From contig JBIKNC010000104.1 in NCBI GenBank assembly GCA_044358925.1, forward strand, positions 1 to 14,877: 14,877 nucleotides of DNA, in the 5' to 3' direction. Position numbers and translations under genes: made by a program. The notes beneath the pieces were generated by a model. It was not told the DNA's origin. It ran no database searches and worked only from the letters and a program-made list of their open reading frames with translations. Origin of the DNA: Rohdeia sp044358925 (GTDB taxonomy: Bacteria; Planctomycetota; UBA1135; GCA-002686595). Below, piece by piece: positions 13,367 to 14,877 of the stretch; within the stretch, counting starts at the first letter, position 1, and the number at the start of each line of letters is the position of its first letter.

Positions 13367-14877
13367 TCACTTGAAACCGTAGTCCTTGCCTTCGCGCTTC
13401 AGCCAATCCTCGGCGGCGTCGTACACCTCCGGCGACAGCGTCCGGAAGTACTTCTTCGTGCAGGCTTCCAGAGCGCGACTGCAGGCGCGGCCCACCTGTC
13501 GGGCGTGCTCGATTCGCCGATCCGGATGTGATCCCAAGGCGACCCCGAACGGCCCGACTTCCTCTTTCGGGTCGTAGCCGAACATCAAGCCATCGATCAA
13601 CGTGGCGACGACCTTGCGGCGCTTCGTCCCACGGGCTTCGAAGTAGCGCGCCGCTTCGAGCAGCGGCTCCAAGAACGGAGAGGATGCTTCGGCGTCGAAC
13701 GGACCCACGCGCATCGTGGCGAACGTGGAGCGCAAACGCGTGAACTCCGTGTCGAGCCGATCGGCGGATCGAATGAGGCGGCAGAGTTCGTCGTCCAGAG
13801 TCGTCGAGGTGTGACCGAGGCGCGCCAGCGTCCGCACGACGGCGGTGTGCGCGAAAGGGTTCGCTCGCAGACCGGGCGACTTCAGTGCGCGAACGAGCGT
13901 GTCGAACGACGCTTCGTCGCCACGGCGTCGGAGGTTCTCGCAGACGCGCTCCGCATGGCGCGCCGACAAGCGTAGTTCTTCGATCTCGATGCCCATGGGG
14001 CGCCAGGGTTCGGCGCTCTTCGCGAGAGCTTCGATGGTCTCGGGCTCGAGTCCCGTGCCGAACTCGCTGCTGATGTCGACGAAGAACTCGATCTGGCGCC
14101 GGATCCGTTCGTCGGTCGTCCGCGGTGCGATCAGAGCGGCATCGGGGAGCACGGGCAGTGTGAGGATCTGCTTGAACACGTCGAGGAGTGCGAGGTCCTC
14201 GAGGTGGACGGCCGTGTCGAGTGCGATGTCGAGTGCGACGCCGTCGCCCGCTTCGATCGCACTCTCGAGCGCTGCGACGATCGGTGCGACGCCGTCTCCG
14301 CCGGTGAACACGAGTCGGCCGTGAGTCGGCGGTTCGACCTCGCGCGCGATGCGCGCCAGCGCCGCGGCGTGGCTCTCCTCGTCGCCCCACGTGAACTCGG
14401 CTTGGACCAAGGAGAGCAGCGCCAGCTCACACTCGCGCCCGACACACGCGGCGGCCGCGAGTGCGGTGTCCGATTTCAGGCGTTCGCGCACGGCCACAGG
14501 ATCTGCGCGAAGATCGGCGTCGAGGCGCTCGACACCCAGCAGCAGCCCGTCGGCGACGCGCTCCATGACCACACGCTGTCGCGCGCCGCGGACAGCGAAG
14601 AAGTGCGCTGCAGTCGCCGCCGGGTACACGCTCACGAACTCGAGCGAGCTCGCATCTCCCGTCGAGTTCGGTTGCAGCGTCAGCAGCAAGTCTTCGGCCG
14701 ACAGGTCGCCGACAGAGCCGATCAGTGCGGAGAGTTCGAGTTCGAGTTGCGGCGTGATCGCCATGCGGTCCGGATGATCGCGATCGAGCTCGGCGAGCTG
14801 TCGAACGACGGCATCGAACGCGAGAGGATTCGCGCGAACGGATTCACTCGCAACCGCCTGCAGGAGCGCATGCACCA
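13367..14877 (-). CDS. HEAT-like paralogue C, with two module copies (5' end beyond the window)
   Basis: At least 502 residues are visible; the frame is open to the window edge and no signal peptide is seen, so the start lies outside. Residue numbers here count from GTG 14875. The first copy has 'ESVRANPLAFDAVVRQLAEL' (11-30), then 'HFFAVRGARQRVVMERVADG' (91-110) and 'ALLSLVQAEFTWGDEES' (about 152-168). The second has 'GLRANPFAHTAVVRTLARLG' (335-354), 'ARYFEARGTKRRKVVATLID' (409-428) and 'ALEACTKKYF...GKDYGFK' at the end. The first copy has lost the RGTK sharpness of the others (RGARQ). A less conserved helical region of about 130 residues separates the copies. It is likely exported like its paralogues and leads the visible operon. 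No known domain name can be given with confidence. Confidence 0.75.
   Translation of the reverse strand, partial: VHALLQAVASESVRANPLAFDAVVRQLAELDRDHPDRMAITPQLELELSALIGSVGDLSAEDLLLTLQPNSTGDASSLEFVSVYPAATAAHFFAVRGARQRVVMERVADGLLLGVERLDADLRADPVAVRERLKSDTALAAAACVGRECELALLSLVQAEFTWGDEESHAAALARIAREVEPPTHGRLVFTGGDGVAPIVAALESAIEAGDGVALDIALDTAVHLEDLALLDVFKQILTLPVLPDAALIAPRTTDERIRRQIEFFVDISSEFGTGLEPETIEALAKSAEPWRPMGIEIEELRLSARHAERVCENLRRRGDEASFDTLVRALKSPGLRANPFAHTAVVRTLARLGHTSTTLDDELCRLIRSADRLDTEFTRLRSTFATMRVGPFDAEASSPFLEPLLEAARYFEARGTKRRKVVATLIDGLMFGYDPKEEVGPFGVALGSHPDRRIEHARQVGRACSRALEACTKKYFRTLSPEVYDAAEDWLKREGKDYGFK

Noticed and set aside
10694..13531. A 945-codon open frame on the plus strand
   Set aside because: Antisense to four clear genes with signal peptides and shared modules; composition is that of a shadow frame.
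7491..14877. Known anti-phage or MoxR-VWA type system
   Set aside because: No ATPase, nuclease or other effector is present, and the proteins carry export signals.

Overview
The window is very GC-rich (clearly above 60% by eye), with strong G/C third-position bias. It fits a member of the Planctomycetota or a similar high-GC environmental bacterium. The main pointers are a secreted HEAT-repeat plus von Willebrand A protein, several secreted HEAT-like paralogues ending in an 'LTG' type motif, a large membrane-embedded spermidine-synthase-like protein, and dispersed CTTTGCGTCC inverted repeats. The assignment is inference; no marker gene is present. I see no tRNA, rRNA, CRISPR array, transposase or phage gene.

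Layout. (1) 46-1365: a GNAT acetyltransferase (-) diverges from a thioredoxin-2-like protein (+) that keeps its zinc ribbon but has no CxxC active site. (2) 1364-1815: the convergent gap is filled, stop codon to stop codon, by four 111-bp tandem units, each with two tetraloop hairpins whose stems are invariant while the loops vary. (3) 4188-1817 (-): a tight operon of Tat/lipoprotein-type FKBP prolyl isomerase, Smr-domain protein, homocysteine S-methyltransferase and two small paralogous CBU_0592-type membrane proteins, coupled by ATGA and GTGA overlaps. (4) 4389-7106 (+): a 905-residue protein with a spermidine-synthase-like Rossmann domain between two blocks of membrane segments. (5) 7107-7490: a second convergent gap, holding two near-identical long inverted repeats of the widespread 'CTTTGCGTCC' type in direct orientation. 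(6) 14877-7491 (-): a run of five secreted or probably secreted proteins. Three (one cut by the window edge) are paralogues sharing an 'NP...AVV.ALA' element followed by 'RYF..RGTK', and the partial one carries the module twice. The last paralogue overlaps (ATGA) a HEAT+VWA protein with an intact MIDAS, which is followed 59 bases on (start to stop) by a DUF4139-like exported protein.

How the genes may work together. Region 6 reads as one co-directional cell-envelope gene set: helical-repeat scaffolds, a metal-dependent adhesion/assembly domain (VWA) and a beta-rich DUF4139-like protein, with no ATPase or enzyme among them. It is the best candidate here for an undescribed system, but its function cannot be read from sequence. 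Region 3 looks like housekeeping: folding, nucleic-acid-associated Smr, and methionine metabolism. Both convergent gaps hold hairpin-forming repeats, which may act as two-way transcript ends.
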